Source: JAHRAW01 sp963693025
GTDB taxonomy: Bacteria > Pseudomonadota > Gammaproteobacteria > Arenicellales > Poriferihabitantaceae
Assembly: GCA_963693025.1 (NCBI GenBank)
Contig: OY843749.1
Location: 1,860,001-1,924,000, forward strand
DNA: 64,000 nt
Reading direction: 5' to 3'
Shown here: positions 50,352 to 59,548 of the stretch, piece by piece
Layout: each line of letters begins with the position of its first letter
Numbering within the stretch: the first letter of the stretch is position 1
Notes under the pieces: model-generated
What the model saw: the letters and a program-made list of their open reading frames with translations, nothing else
Databases searched by the model: none
What the model was told of the DNA's origin: nothing
Made by a program: the position numbers and the translations under genes

Positions 50352-52544
50352 ATGGATGTCTCACACATTTTCGACCCTCTGAACGACCCTCAGCGCGAAG
50401 CCGTGGCGGCGCCTGCGGGGCCGTTGTTGGTGTTGGCGGGCGCCGGTAGTGGCAAGACGCGGGTGTTGACGCATCGTATCGCGTGGTTGGTGCAGGCGCA
50501 GCGGGTTTCGCCGCTGACCATCCTCGCGGTTACCTTCACCAACAAGGCGGCGCTTGAGATGCGCGGGCGCATTGAGGCGTTGTTGCGCGCGCCTGCGGGC
50601 GGCATGTGGATGGGCACTTTTCACGGCTTGTGCCACCGGCTGTTGCGCATGCATTACGAGGAGGCCGGGCTGCCGCAGAGTTTTGAGATTCTCGACAGCG
50701 ATGACCAATACCGGCTGGTTCGCCGGGTGTTGCGCGAGTTGAATCTGGACGAGGCGCATTGGCCGCCGCGCCCGGCGCAATGGATGATTAACCATCACAA
50801 GGAGGATGCGCGCCGCGCACAGGATTTGCCCGAAGGGGACGACAACCAGCAGCAAACCCTGCACCGGATTTACCACACCTACGAAGAGTTTTGCCGCCGC
50901 CTCGGGCTGGTTGATTTCGCCGAACTGCTGTTGCGCGCGCTCGAGTTGTTGCGCCGCAACCAGCGCGTTCGGGAAGCCTATCAACAGCGTTTCGCGCATG
51001 TGCTGGTGGACGAGTTTCAGGACACCAACGCGATTCAATATCGCTGGCTGCGCCTGCTTAGCGACGTCCACAAAAACCTGTTTGCAGTCGGCGACGATGA
51101 CCAGTCCATCTACGGCTGGCGCGGCGCGCGCGTGGAAAACCTGCTGAGTTTTGAGAAGGATTTCCCCGGCGCCACCATCGTCCGTTTGGAGCAAAACTAC
51201 CGCTCCAGCGGCAACATTCTGAACGCCGCCAACGCGGTCATCTCTAACAATGCCGGGCGGTTGGGCAAGGAGTTGTGGACCGACGAATCCGCGGGCAAAC
51301 CCATCCGGCTGTATGCGGCAAGCAACGAAATCGATGAAGCGCGGTTCGTGGTGGAAAGCATCGAGCGCTGGGTGGAGCGCGGCAACCGGCGCGACAGCGC
51401 GGCGCTGCTATACCGCTCCAACGCCCAGTCGCGCGCCTTCGAGGAGGAGTTGCTGGCGCGCGGCATGCCGTACCGGGTGTATGGCGGGTTGCGCTTTTTT
51501 GAGCGCGCCGAAATCAAGGATGCGCTGGCTTACCTGCGGCTGATTTCCAACCGCGACTCGGACCCGGCGTTTGAGCGCATCGTCAACCTGCCGACGCGCG
51601 GAATCGGCGCGAAAACTTTGGAAGCGGTGCGCCACCGGGCGCGGCAAAAACAAATCTCCCTGTGGCGGGCGGCCATCGAAACCGCCGCCGCCGGAGACGA
51701 ACTGCCGCCGCGCGCCGCGTCCGCGTTGCAGCGCTTTCAACGACTCATCGATGCGATGGCAACGGCGAGCGCCGACCTTGAACTCGGGGAGGCGACCGAC
51801 CACGTGTTGATTCACAGCGGCTTGCTTGAGCACTTCAAAAGCGAGCGCGGCGAGCGCGCGCAGGGGCGCGTCGAGAACCTCGAAGAACTGGTCAACGCGG
51901 CGCGAAACTTCACCCCGAACGCGGCGTCCGTGGACGAGCGGGACGAGACCGACTTGTTGTCGCTGTTCCTCGCCAACGCGGCGCTTGAAGCCGGCGAGGG
52001 GCAGGCGGAGGAGTGGGAAGATTGCGTGCAGTTGATGAGCCTGCATTCTGCCAAAGGGCTGGAGTTTCCGCTGGTGTTTTTATGCGGGATGGAGGAGGGG
52101 TTGTTCCCCCACCAGCGCTCGCTTGAGGAGCCGGGGCAGTTGGAGGAGGAGCGCCGCCTGTGCTATGTCGGCATGACCCGGGCGATGCGGCAACTGACCC
52201 TGTGCTACGCGGAAATCAGGCGGCTATACGGGCGCGAGCACTATGCCCGGCCCTCCCGTTTTCTGGGCGAAATTCCGCCCGTGCATCTGGAGGAAGTTCG
52301 CTCCACTCGCCTGACCGGCGGTTTGGGTAGGATTCGCCCGGCGGCGCAAGCCACCGCCGCCACCGCCACCGATGGCGGCTTCAAGGGGCTTGAACCGGGG
52401 CGGCAGGTGCGTCACAAAAAATTCGGCGAAGGCATGGTGGTCGCCCTGGAAGGACGCGGAGAGCACGCCAGGGTACAAGTCAACTTCGCCGAAGCGGGTC
52501 CGAAGTGGCTGGTGTGCGCCTATGCCAGTTTGGAGCCGGTGTGA
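50352..52544 (+). CDS. uvrD: UvrD/PcrA-type SF1A DNA helicase
   Basis: 730 residues from ATG 50352 (MDVSHIFDPLNDPQREAV). It unwinds DNA 3'-5' in nucleotide-excision and mismatch repair. Motifs: GAGSGKTRVL (Walker A), LVDEFQDTN (II), GDDDQSIYGWRGA (III), RLEQNYRS (IV) and VQLMSLHSAKGLEFPLVF (V). The C-terminus has the RNA-polymerase-interaction-like Tudor segment (LEPGRQVRHKKFGEGMVVAL). Length and motif set fit UvrD rather than Rep. Confidence 0.95.
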   Translation: MDVSHIFDPLNDPQREAVAAPAGPLLVLAGAGSGKTRVLTHRIAWLVQAQRVSPLTILAVTFTNKAALEMRGRIEALLRAPAGGMWMGTFHGLCHRLLRMHYEEAGLPQSFEILDSDDQYRLVRRVLRELNLDEAHWPPRPAQWMINHHKEDARRAQDLPEGDDNQQQTLHRIYHTYEEFCRRLGLVDFAELLLRALELLRRNQRVREAYQQRFAHVLVDEFQDTNAIQYRWLRLLSDVHKNLFAVGDDDQSIYGWRGARVENLLSFEKDFPGATIVRLEQNYRSSGNILNAANAVISNNAGRLGKELWTDESAGKPIRLYAASNEIDEARFVVESIERWVERGNRRDSAALLYRSNAQSRAFEEELLARGMPYRVYGGLRFFERAEIKDALAYLRLISNRDSDPAFERIVNLPTRGIGAKTLEAVRHRARQKQISLWRAAIETAAAGDELPPRAASALQRFQRLIDAMATASADLELGEATDHVLIHSGLLEHFKSERGERAQGRVENLEELVNAARNFTPNAASVDERDETDLLSLFLANAALEAGEGQAEEWEDCVQLMSLHSAKGLEFPLVFLCGMEEGLFPHQRSLEEPGQLEEERRLCYVGMTRAMRQLTLCYAEIRRLYGREHYARPSRFLGEIPPVHLEEVRSTRLTGGLGRIRPAAQATAATATDGGFKGLEPGRQVRHKKFGEGMVVALEGRGEHARVQVNFAEAGPKWLVCAYASLEPV

Positions 52545-52572
52545 GTCAGCGGCGCTTAGTCGATGGCGGCGC

Positions 52573-52743
52573 TCAGGCGGCTTTCGGTCGGGAAGCCGGT
52601 TTGTCCTGCTCGATGATTTCGATTTCAGCCATCCAATGAAAACACGGCTGGCCGGTCGTGAATGGCCGAAGCGGTGCGGTGATTAACTCGGGATGGTCGT
52701 ATAGCAGTTCATCGGTGAGCGGAATAAAAACTTTGTCGGTCAT
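52573..52743 (-). CDS. Conserved 56-residue protein
   Basis: Starts at ATG 52743 with an AGAGG ribosome site about 8 bp upstream, reads MTDKVFIPLTDELLYDHPEL then ITAPLRPFTTGQPCFHWMAE and stops at TGA 52573. The compositional codon pattern and motif-like PLRPFTTGQPCFHW suggest a real conserved gammaproteobacterial small protein of unknown function. It is convergent to uvrD with a 28-bp gap. Confidence 0.7.
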   Translation of the reverse strand: MTDKVFIPLTDELLYDHPELITAPLRPFTTGQPCFHWMAEIEIIEQDKPASRPKAA

Positions 52744-52755
52744 TGCGTGGCCTCT

Positions 52756-52779
52756 GGTTGCGGTTGCGGTTGTGGTTGC
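52756..52779 (+). repeat. Hexanucleotide array GGTTGC x4
   Basis: Four GGTTGC units (third is GGTTGT) lie 13 bp upstream of the 56-aa gene start; on that strand they read GCAACC, related to the CGCAAC units between ruvC and ruvA. Unit-number change would alter the promoter/leader spacing of the small gene. Confidence 0.7.
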
Positions 52780-52987
52780 GGGTCTTCGTAGGTTGCAATT
52801 ACACCCGCCTAAAATGGCGTCAAAGCGAAAAACAAGTGGTATTTTCGTGGCACTTATGCGGGTGTTTATGTGGGGTGTGGCGGTGGAAAAATAATCAACT
52901 ACCCGTCATTCTCGAACGGTAGAAAATAGGGAGCCGCCCCTACTTCGTCATTCTCGAACGATAGAAAAATAGGGAGCCACCCCACTT

Positions 52988-53187
52988 CGTCATTCTCGAA
53001 TGATAGAAAAATAAGGAGCGCCAGCGACTATATTTTTCATCACCTTCGGGAATCTCCCTAAGTCTACCGTGGACTTTACCGAAGCCCGTGCCAGTCTTAG
53101 GGAGATTCCCGAGGTCGTAAGTGTCCGTAAGCCGCCGCTTAAAAGAAAAAGCGCGTCGGCAACGGACACTAACGCTCGAGAATGACG
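52988..53187 (-). repeat. MITE-like repeat, full-length copy with stacked end modules
   Basis: Reverse-oriented, 200 bp, complete. Two further right-end modules of 42 bp each (CGTCATTCTCGAACG(G/A)TAG ... AATAGGGAGCC) are stacked head-to-tail at 52904-52987. Between 53188 and 53344 there is a fragment of the terminal motif (GGACACTAACGCTCGATGACG) and no gene. Confidence 0.86.
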
Positions 53188-53344
53188 AAGTAGGGGGACA
53201 CTAACGCTCGATGACGCGTATTTGAATGGCGCTGGCTGGCGGAATTCATCTTCAGGGCTGAATTCAAGAGCGTCGCTTTTCCATCCGGTATACTGGCGCG
53301 TAGTGATAGACTATTGATTTTGGTATTAGAGCCCAACTCCATTC

Positions 53345-54040
53345 ATGTCGAGAACCATCGCCATCGTTGAGGACGACGCCAACCAGCGCGACAACTACGC
53401 CTACGCGCTCAAGTCGCAGGGATACGTCATCCAGAAATACGGCAACCGCGAGGCGGCGCTGGAGGGCTTCAAGAAAAACCTGCCCGACCTCGCCATCCTC
53501 GACATTATGCTGGAGGATGAAATTGACGGCGGCTTCGATTTGTGCCGGGATTTGCGGCAGCGCAGCCCGCACATGCCAATCATCTTCCTGACCGCCCGCG
53601 ACAGCGATATTGACCGGGTGTCGGGCTTGCGGCTGGACGCCTGGGACTACATAACCAAGCCGGTCAACCTGCAGTTTCTGGCGGTGCGGGTGTCTTCGCT
53701 GTTCCGCATCGCCTCGATGTTGCAAACCGACACCGAGCAGCCGTCGGCGTTCGTGCTGGGCGATTTGGAACTCGACCAGAACACCATGTCGGTGAGTTGG
53801 AAGGGGCGGGTGTTGAACCTGACGTTGACCGAGTTCTGGCTCATCGAAGCGCTCGCCCGTCATCCCGGTCATGTCAAGACTTATGAAATGCTGATGCAGA
53901 CCACCCGCCAGAGTTACGTCGAAAAAAACACCATCAACGGGTATGTTCGGCGGATTCGCAAAAAATTCAAGGAAGCGGACCGGCATTTTTCGATGATCCA
54001 GACGGTATTCGGCGTCGGCTACCGCTGGAAGCCCGACTGA
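53345..54040 (+). CDS. Response regulator, PdsR-like (OmpR family)
   Basis: 231 residues. The receiver domain has the phospho-acceptor Asp in LAILDIMLEDEIDGGFDLC, DD at EDDANQ, and Lys in YITKPVNLQ. The C-terminal winged helix (GDLELDQNTMSVSWKGRVLN ... VRRIRKKFKE) is OmpR type. The ILEDEIDGGFDLCRDLR insertion after the Asp is characteristic of the regulator of the proteobacterial dedicated sortase system as I recall it. No sortase gene occurs in this window. The kinase gene follows after 24 bp. Confidence 0.82.
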   Translation: MSRTIAIVEDDANQRDNYAYALKSQGYVIQKYGNREAALEGFKKNLPDLAILDIMLEDEIDGGFDLCRDLRQRSPHMPIIFLTARDSDIDRVSGLRLDAWDYITKPVNLQFLAVRVSSLFRIASMLQTDTEQPSAFVLGDLELDQNTMSVSWKGRVLNLTLTEFWLIEALARHPGHVKTYEMLMQTTRQSYVEKNTINGYVRRIRKKFKEADRHFSMIQTVFGVGYRWKPD

Positions 54041-54064
54041 CCGTTATCAAAGGCGGCGGCGGCG

Positions 54065-56242
54065 ATGCTCCGACGAATGCGCACGGTCAGCATGCAAGCC
54101 AAACTCATCTGGCTGGTGCTGGCGTTGCTCATCATTCCCTGGATGGGCTATCACTATGTCCAGGAAATGCGGAAGTTCCTGCTTCAGGGACAGCAAGACG
54201 CCCTGTTGCTGACCGCCAACGGCATCGCCACGGTGCTCAACGACCGCTCCGAATTGTTCAACCCGGCCACCGGCGTGCCCGAAGTGCTGGGCGAAGAAAA
54301 CGATTTATACGCGCACCAGTTGGACAACCCGATTCAACTCGACGGCAAACTCGGCGACTGGGAAGCGTTGCAGCAGTATGCCGCCTATCACACCGGCGGC
54401 AACCCGTTCAGTTGTGATGAAAACTACAACCCGGATTCGTTTTCTTTGCGGAATGTCATCGGGCATTACGAAGATTTTTTATACGCGATGTTCGAGGTCA
54501 ACGACGACCGTTTGGTGTACCGCGATCTCGACCGCCGCCAACTCAACACCAGCGACCAAATCAGAATTTTACTGCAACTCCCCGACGCCACATTGCGGCA
54601 CTACCTGTTGGTGGCGCGCGCGCCGGGGCGGATGAGCAGTTACCTCGTCGATGAAGAGTGGCGCCTGCCATTGGAGGGAACGCCGGCGACTCTGTTCACC
54701 GCGGAAATCGCGGAAACCGACTGGGGCTACCGGGTGGAGTTGCGAATTCCGCGCGAGGTCATCGGCGCGCGCTCCAAACTCGGCTTCTTCGTCATCGATG
54801 TGGACGATGCCGGCGAGCGCGAAATCGCCGCGACCATCTCCACTTCGCCGCAGGTCTCCGGCAGCGACCCCGGACAGATTCTGCTGAGTTCCCCGGAGTT
54901 GACCAAGATACTCAAAGCGCTCGACCAGCCGCAGTCGCTGATTTGGATTCTCGACAACGAGCAGCGGGTGCGCGCGGTGGTGGGCGGTCTCTCGGCGCCC
55001 GCCCCGGTCCAACAAGAGGGCGCCGATTCGCCGCCGCCGGGCTGGTTGCAGCGCGCCTACCGCCCACTCCAAGCCCGCATCGATGCGCTCTCAAAGCGCC
55101 CGGTCGAGCAGTTCGTCGATGTCCCCATCGACGTGACCCACCGCCCGGATAAAATTTTCACTACCATTCTCAAAGGCGAAGCGCGCACGCATGCGCGCCC
55201 GTCGCTGGACCAAAAAGCGCAAATCATCGTCGCCGGTTATCCGATTAAATCGGGCGAGGAAATACTGGGCGCGGTGATTGTGGAGCAGAGCAGCAACGCG
55301 GTTCTGGCGTTGCAATACCGCCTGCTGCGAAACCTCACCGTGGCGACCATTTTTGTGTTCGCGTTCGTGGTCGTCGCCCTGTTCATGTTCGCCTGGCGCC
55401 TGACCACCCGCGTCCGGCGGCTATATACCACCACCGAAAAAGCCATCACCGCCGAGGGGCGCGTGGTGGAAGACCGGATTCCCGCGCGCGACTATCCGGC
55501 GGACGAACTGGGCAATCTCGGGCGCAGCATTACCGGCATGTTGAAGCGCTTGTCCGGTTATACCCGCTACCTCGAAGGCATGCCTGACACCCTCGCCCAC
55601 GAGATGAACAACCCGCTCAACGTGGTCAGTTCATCGCTGCAAATACTCGAACTCGACATCCCGGGCGCGCGCCACAACCAATACGTACAGCGCGCGCGCA
55701 TCGGCGTGGAGCGGCTGCGAACCATTCTCACCAGTTTGACCGAGGCGGCCAACCTCGAAGAAGCGATGCGCAACGAAATCAAACAGCCGCTCAACCTCGC
55801 CGAGTTGGTGACCGAGTTCGTCGACGGCTACCGCATCAGCCAGCCCGAGCAGCGCTTTCGCCTTGAAGTGAGCCCCGGACGGCTGCGCATCGTGGGCAGC
55901 GCCGACCACCTCGCGCAGATGCTCGACAAACTCATCGACAACGCAACGCAGTTCAGTTATCCCGGCAGGACAATCGTGGTGCGCGTGCAACGGCGCGCAA
56001 ACAACGCCGAAATCGTGGTGCTCAACGAGGGCCGCGCACTGCCGGAAAACCTGCGCGACCGGCTGTTCGACCCGATGGTCTCACACGGCAGAACCCGCAC
56101 CACCCACGCCCACCTCGGCCTCGGCTTGTTCGTCGTCCGCCTCATCGCCGAATACCACCACGGACAAGCCCAAGCCGAAAACCGAACCGACCTACCCGGA
56201 GTCGCAGTAACGGTCTCTATCCCGGCGGTCGATTCCTTCTGA
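54065..56242 (+). CDS. Sensor histidine kinase, PdsS-like
   Basis: 725 residues. TM1 is near residues 12-32 (AKLIWLVLALLIIPWMGYHYV), a long periplasmic sensor domain (about 35-415) with a carbohydrate-binding-like core (IQLDGKLGDWEALQQYAAYH), TM2 around 420-445 (VATIFVFAFVVVALFMFAW), then HAMP. The H-box is DTLAHEMNNPLNVVSSS, N-box LIDNATQFSYPG, G-box LGLGLFVVRLIAEYH. It would phosphorylate the upstream regulator. The ligand is unknown. Confidence 0.83.
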   Translation: MLRRMRTVSMQAKLIWLVLALLIIPWMGYHYVQEMRKFLLQGQQDALLLTANGIATVLNDRSELFNPATGVPEVLGEENDLYAHQLDNPIQLDGKLGDWEALQQYAAYHTGGNPFSCDENYNPDSFSLRNVIGHYEDFLYAMFEVNDDRLVYRDLDRRQLNTSDQIRILLQLPDATLRHYLLVARAPGRMSSYLVDEEWRLPLEGTPATLFTAEIAETDWGYRVELRIPREVIGARSKLGFFVIDVDDAGEREIAATISTSPQVSGSDPGQILLSSPELTKILKALDQPQSLIWILDNEQRVRAVVGGLSAPAPVQQEGADSPPPGWLQRAYRPLQARIDALSKRPVEQFVDVPIDVTHRPDKIFTTILKGEARTHARPSLDQKAQIIVAGYPIKSGEEILGAVIVEQSSNAVLALQYRLLRNLTVATIFVFAFVVVALFMFAWRLTTRVRRLYTTTEKAITAEGRVVEDRIPARDYPADELGNLGRSITGMLKRLSGYTRYLEGMPDTLAHEMNNPLNVVSSSLQILELDIPGARHNQYVQRARIGVERLRTILTSLTEAANLEEAMRNEIKQPLNLAELVTEFVDGYRISQPEQRFRLEVSPGRLRIVGSADHLAQMLDKLIDNATQFSYPGRTIVVRVQRRANNAEIVVLNEGRALPENLRDRLFDPMVSHGRTRTTHAHLGLGLFVVRLIAEYHHGQAQAENRTDLPGVAVTVSIPAVDSF

Positions 56243-56282
56243 GCCCGCCACCACCGCCCGACCAACCAATCAAACCCGCGAC

Positions 56283-56654
56283 TCACCAGGTGCGGATGAT
56301 CCACTGGCGCATGTTGGGGGTCTCGCCCAGTTCGTTTTCCTGGGCGCTCCAGATGGTGTCGGGGCGGTTGTTTTGGTAGGTTTCGGTGAGGCCGTTTTCG
56401 CGGGTGATGGTGACGCGTTCCAAGCGACCGCCGATGCGTTGTTCCTGGTGTTGTGTGGGCGGGTTTTCGGCGGGCGGGGTTGGGTCGGAGGGGGTTGTTT
56501 GTGTGAGGGGTTGGTCGGCTTGTGCCGGGGAGAATACGAGCGATGCCGTGGCGGTCATCATCACCGTGACCGCCGCCGTGACCGCTACCGTGACCGCCAC
56601 CGCCCGTGCAGTCGCCACAATGCTTGCGGTCAGAACTTTGATTTGGTCGCTCAT
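56283..56654 (-). CDS. DUF2782-like periplasmic protein
   Basis: 123 residues from ATG 56654 (56687 also possible). The Ala/Val/Thr-rich signal (MSDQIKVLTASIVATARAVA...) ends near SPAQA. A Pro/Thr linker leads to GRLERVTITRENGLTETYQNNR, resembling the DUF2782 core. Divergent from polA, its usual neighbour. The C-terminal half (TPNMRQWIIRTW) departs from the standard DUF2782 ending. The signal is encoded by repeated GTGACCGCC units. Confidence 0.6.
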   Translation of the reverse strand: MSDQIKVLTASIVATARAVAVTVAVTAAVTVMMTATASLVFSPAQADQPLTQTTPSDPTPPAENPPTQHQEQRIGGRLERVTITRENGLTETYQNNRPDTIWSAQENELGETPNMRQWIIRTW

Positions 56655-56761
56655 TTCGCCATCGCTCCGGTTCCTCATCTTGCGCATCGCCGATCAACCT
56701 AATCGGCGCGGTTTAGTGGGATAATACACCGATTATTGCGCCGCGCAACCCTTTTCTTTTT

Positions 56762-59467
56762 ATGCCATCCGACCGACAAATCATTCTGGTTGACGGAACA
56801 TCTTTTTTGTTCCGCGCGTATCATGCGTTACGCGAGCCGTTGACCACCTCGAGCGGGCAGACCACGCACGCCGTGTTCGGCACGATTAACATGTTGCGCA
56901 GCCTGACGCAGGAATACCGGCCCGAGCGGTTGGCGGTGGTGATGGACGCCAAGGGCAAGACGTTTCGCAATGACATGTATGCGCCCTACAAAGCCAATCG
57001 CCCGCCGATGCCGGACGACCTGCGTAGTCAGTTGGAGTATGTCAAACAGATTATTCCGGCGATGGGCATTGCGCTGGTGTCGGTGTCCGGCGTGGAGGCC
57101 GATGATGTCATCGGCACGCTGGCGAGCGCGGCAGCCAAGCAACATTTCGACACGCTGATCATCAGCGGCGACAAGGACTTGGCGCAGTTGGTCAGCGACC
57201 GCGACCGCGTGGTGATGCTGGACACGATGCGAAACCTCCGCCTCGACCGCAGCGGCGTGATTGAAAAATTTGGCGTGCCGCCGGAGAACATGGTCGGCTA
57301 TCTGGCGTTGATGGGCGACGCCGCGGACAACATCCCCGGCATACCCAAAGTCGGCGCGAAGACCGCGGTCAAATGGCTGACCGAGTTCGGCTCGCTGGAG
57401 CAGGTCGTGGCGCGTTGCGAAGAGATAACGGGCAAGGTCGGGGAGTCGTTGCGGGACAATTTGGAGCAGTTGGAATTGTCGCGGCAACTCGCGACTCTCA
57501 AACTCGATGTTGAACTGGATGTGGGAGCCGATGATTTGCTGGTGCGCGCCCCCGACACCGAGAAGTTGCGCGCGTTGTATACCGAATTGGAATTTCGCTC
57601 GTGGTTGAAGCAATTGGATGGCGGTGCCGCCGCCGCCACCGCCGCTGAGACGGCGCCGGAGCCAAAATACGAAACCATCGCCGACGCCGCCGCGCTCAAG
57701 CGGTGGATGGCGAAACTGAAAAGGGCCGACCTGTTCGCCATCGACACGGAAACCACTTCCAAAGACGCGCATCAGGCTGAGTTGGTCGGGCTGTCGTTTT
57801 CAGTCGCCGCGAATGAGGCCGCCTATTTGCCGTTGCAACACCGTTATGCCGGCGCGCCGGCGCAGTTGCCGTTTGCCCCGACCCTCGAAAAATTGCGACC
57901 GATTCTGGAAGACCCGAAGCGTGCCAAGACCGGGCAGAATCTCAAATACGATTTGCAAGTGTTGCGCTATCACGGGCTCGACTTGCAGGGCGCGATGCAC
58001 GACACCATGCTGATGTCCTACCTACTGGACGCGGGCAATTCGCGCCACGACATGGACACGCTGGCGCGCAAACATCTTGCGCATCAAACCATCAAATTTT
58101 CCGATGTCGCCGGTAGCGGGAAGAAGCAGTTGACCTTCGACCAAATCGACATACAACAAGCCACGCGTTACGCCGCCGAGGACGCCGACATTACCCTGCG
58201 ACTGCACCACACGCTGGCGCCGCGACTGGAAAGCGACGCGGCGTTGTGCAAACTGTTCCGCGAGATTGAGATGCCGCTGGTGGACGTGCTGGCGCGCACC
58301 GAAGCCAACGGCGTCAAGGTGGACGCGGACATGCTTCGTGCGCAGAGCGTTGCCATCGCCGAGCGTTTGGTGCGCATTGAGAGGGACGCTTTTGCCGCCG
58401 CCGGCGAGACGTTCAACATCGCCTCGCCGCGGCAGATTCAGGAGATTTTGTATGAGAAGCAGGGGATTGCGGTGTTGCGCAAGACGCCCAAGGGCCAGCC
58501 TTCCACCTCGGAAAGCGTGCTGCAACAGTTGGCGCAGGAGCACGAGTTGCCGCGCCTGATTTTGGAGCATCGCAGTCTGGCAAAACTCAAGAGCACTTAC
58601 ACCGACAAACTGCCCGATTTGGTCAACCCCAAAACCGGGCGCATTCACACTTCCTATCATCAGGCGGTCGCCGCCACCGGGCGGTTGTCGTCGTCGGATC
58701 CCAACCTGCAGAATATTCCGGTGCGCAGCGAGGATGGACGGCACATACGCGAGGCGTTTATCGCCGAGGCGGGTCACCGGCTGGTGTCCGCGGATTACTC
58801 GCAAGTTGAACTTCGCATCATGGCGCACTTGTCCGGCGACGCCGGGTTAATCGACGCGTTCAAGCGCGGGCTGGATGTGCACAGCGCGACCGCCGCCGAG
58901 GTGTTTGGCGTCGCCGTCAAGCAGGTCGATGCCGAGCAGCGCCGGCGCGCCAAGGCGATCAACTTCGGGTTGATTTACGGCATGTCGGCGTTCGGTCTCG
59001 CGCGGCAACTGAAGATCGAGCAGAAGCACGCGCGCGAGTATATCGACATTTATTTTGAGCGCTATCCGGGGGTGAAGCGTTATATGGAACACACCGTTGA
59101 GGTCGCGCGCGCGCAGGGCTATGTCGAGACTTTGTATGGCCGCCGCCTGCACTTGCCGGAAATCCAATCCAAGAACGCGCCCCGCCGCCAGTATGCCGAG
59201 CGCACCGCAATCAACGCGCCCATGCAAGGCTCCGCCGCCGACCTCATCAAACTGGCGATGCTGGCGGTGGATGCGTGGCTCATCGACAACCAAGCGGGCG
59301 CGAAAATCATCTTGCAGGTGCACGACGAACTGGTGCTGGAGGTGGCAGAGGATGAAGTGGAGCGGGTGTCGGGCGTGGTCGCCGAGTTGATGTCGCAGGT
59401 CGCCGCGCTCAAGGTGCCGTTGGTGGTTGACACGGGCGTCGGCGTGAACTGGAAGGAGGCGCACTGA
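56762..59467 (+). CDS. polA: DNA polymerase I
   Basis: 901 residues. It fills gaps and removes RNA primers. The 5'-nuclease domain (1-290: ILVDGTSFLFRAYHALRE, SGVEADDVIGTLA), a 3'-5' exonuclease domain with catalytic DTET (FAIDTETTSKDA, proofreading apparently intact) and the polymerase domain with motif A (VSADYSQVELRIMAHLSGD), motif B (RRRAKAINFGLIYGMSAFGL) and motif C (LQVHDELVLEV) are complete. Confidence 0.97.
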   Translation: MPSDRQIILVDGTSFLFRAYHALREPLTTSSGQTTHAVFGTINMLRSLTQEYRPERLAVVMDAKGKTFRNDMYAPYKANRPPMPDDLRSQLEYVKQIIPAMGIALVSVSGVEADDVIGTLASAAAKQHFDTLIISGDKDLAQLVSDRDRVVMLDTMRNLRLDRSGVIEKFGVPPENMVGYLALMGDAADNIPGIPKVGAKTAVKWLTEFGSLEQVVARCEEITGKVGESLRDNLEQLELSRQLATLKLDVELDVGADDLLVRAPDTEKLRALYTELEFRSWLKQLDGGAAAATAAETAPEPKYETIADAAALKRWMAKLKRADLFAIDTETTSKDAHQAELVGLSFSVAANEAAYLPLQHRYAGAPAQLPFAPTLEKLRPILEDPKRAKTGQNLKYDLQVLRYHGLDLQGAMHDTMLMSYLLDAGNSRHDMDTLARKHLAHQTIKFSDVAGSGKKQLTFDQIDIQQATRYAAEDADITLRLHHTLAPRLESDAALCKLFREIEMPLVDVLARTEANGVKVDADMLRAQSVAIAERLVRIERDAFAAAGETFNIASPRQIQEILYEKQGIAVLRKTPKGQPSTSESVLQQLAQEHELPRLILEHRSLAKLKSTYTDKLPDLVNPKTGRIHTSYHQAVAATGRLSSSDPNLQNIPVRSEDGRHIREAFIAEAGHRLVSADYSQVELRIMAHLSGDAGLIDAFKRGLDVHSATAAEVFGVAVKQVDAEQRRRAKAINFGLIYGMSAFGLARQLKIEQKHAREYIDIYFERYPGVKRYMEHTVEVARAQGYVETLYGRRLHLPEIQSKNAPRRQYAERTAINAPMQGSAADLIKLAMLAVDAWLIDNQAGAKIILQVHDELVLEVAEDEVERVSGVVAELMSQVAALKVPLVVDTGVGVNWKEAH

Positions 59468-59548
59468 CGGGTTGTTGCGCCGCCGCCGCCGTAATCCCGC
59501 CCACGCCGCACCCGCCGCCACCGCGCGCGATTTGCACATTGCGCGGCG

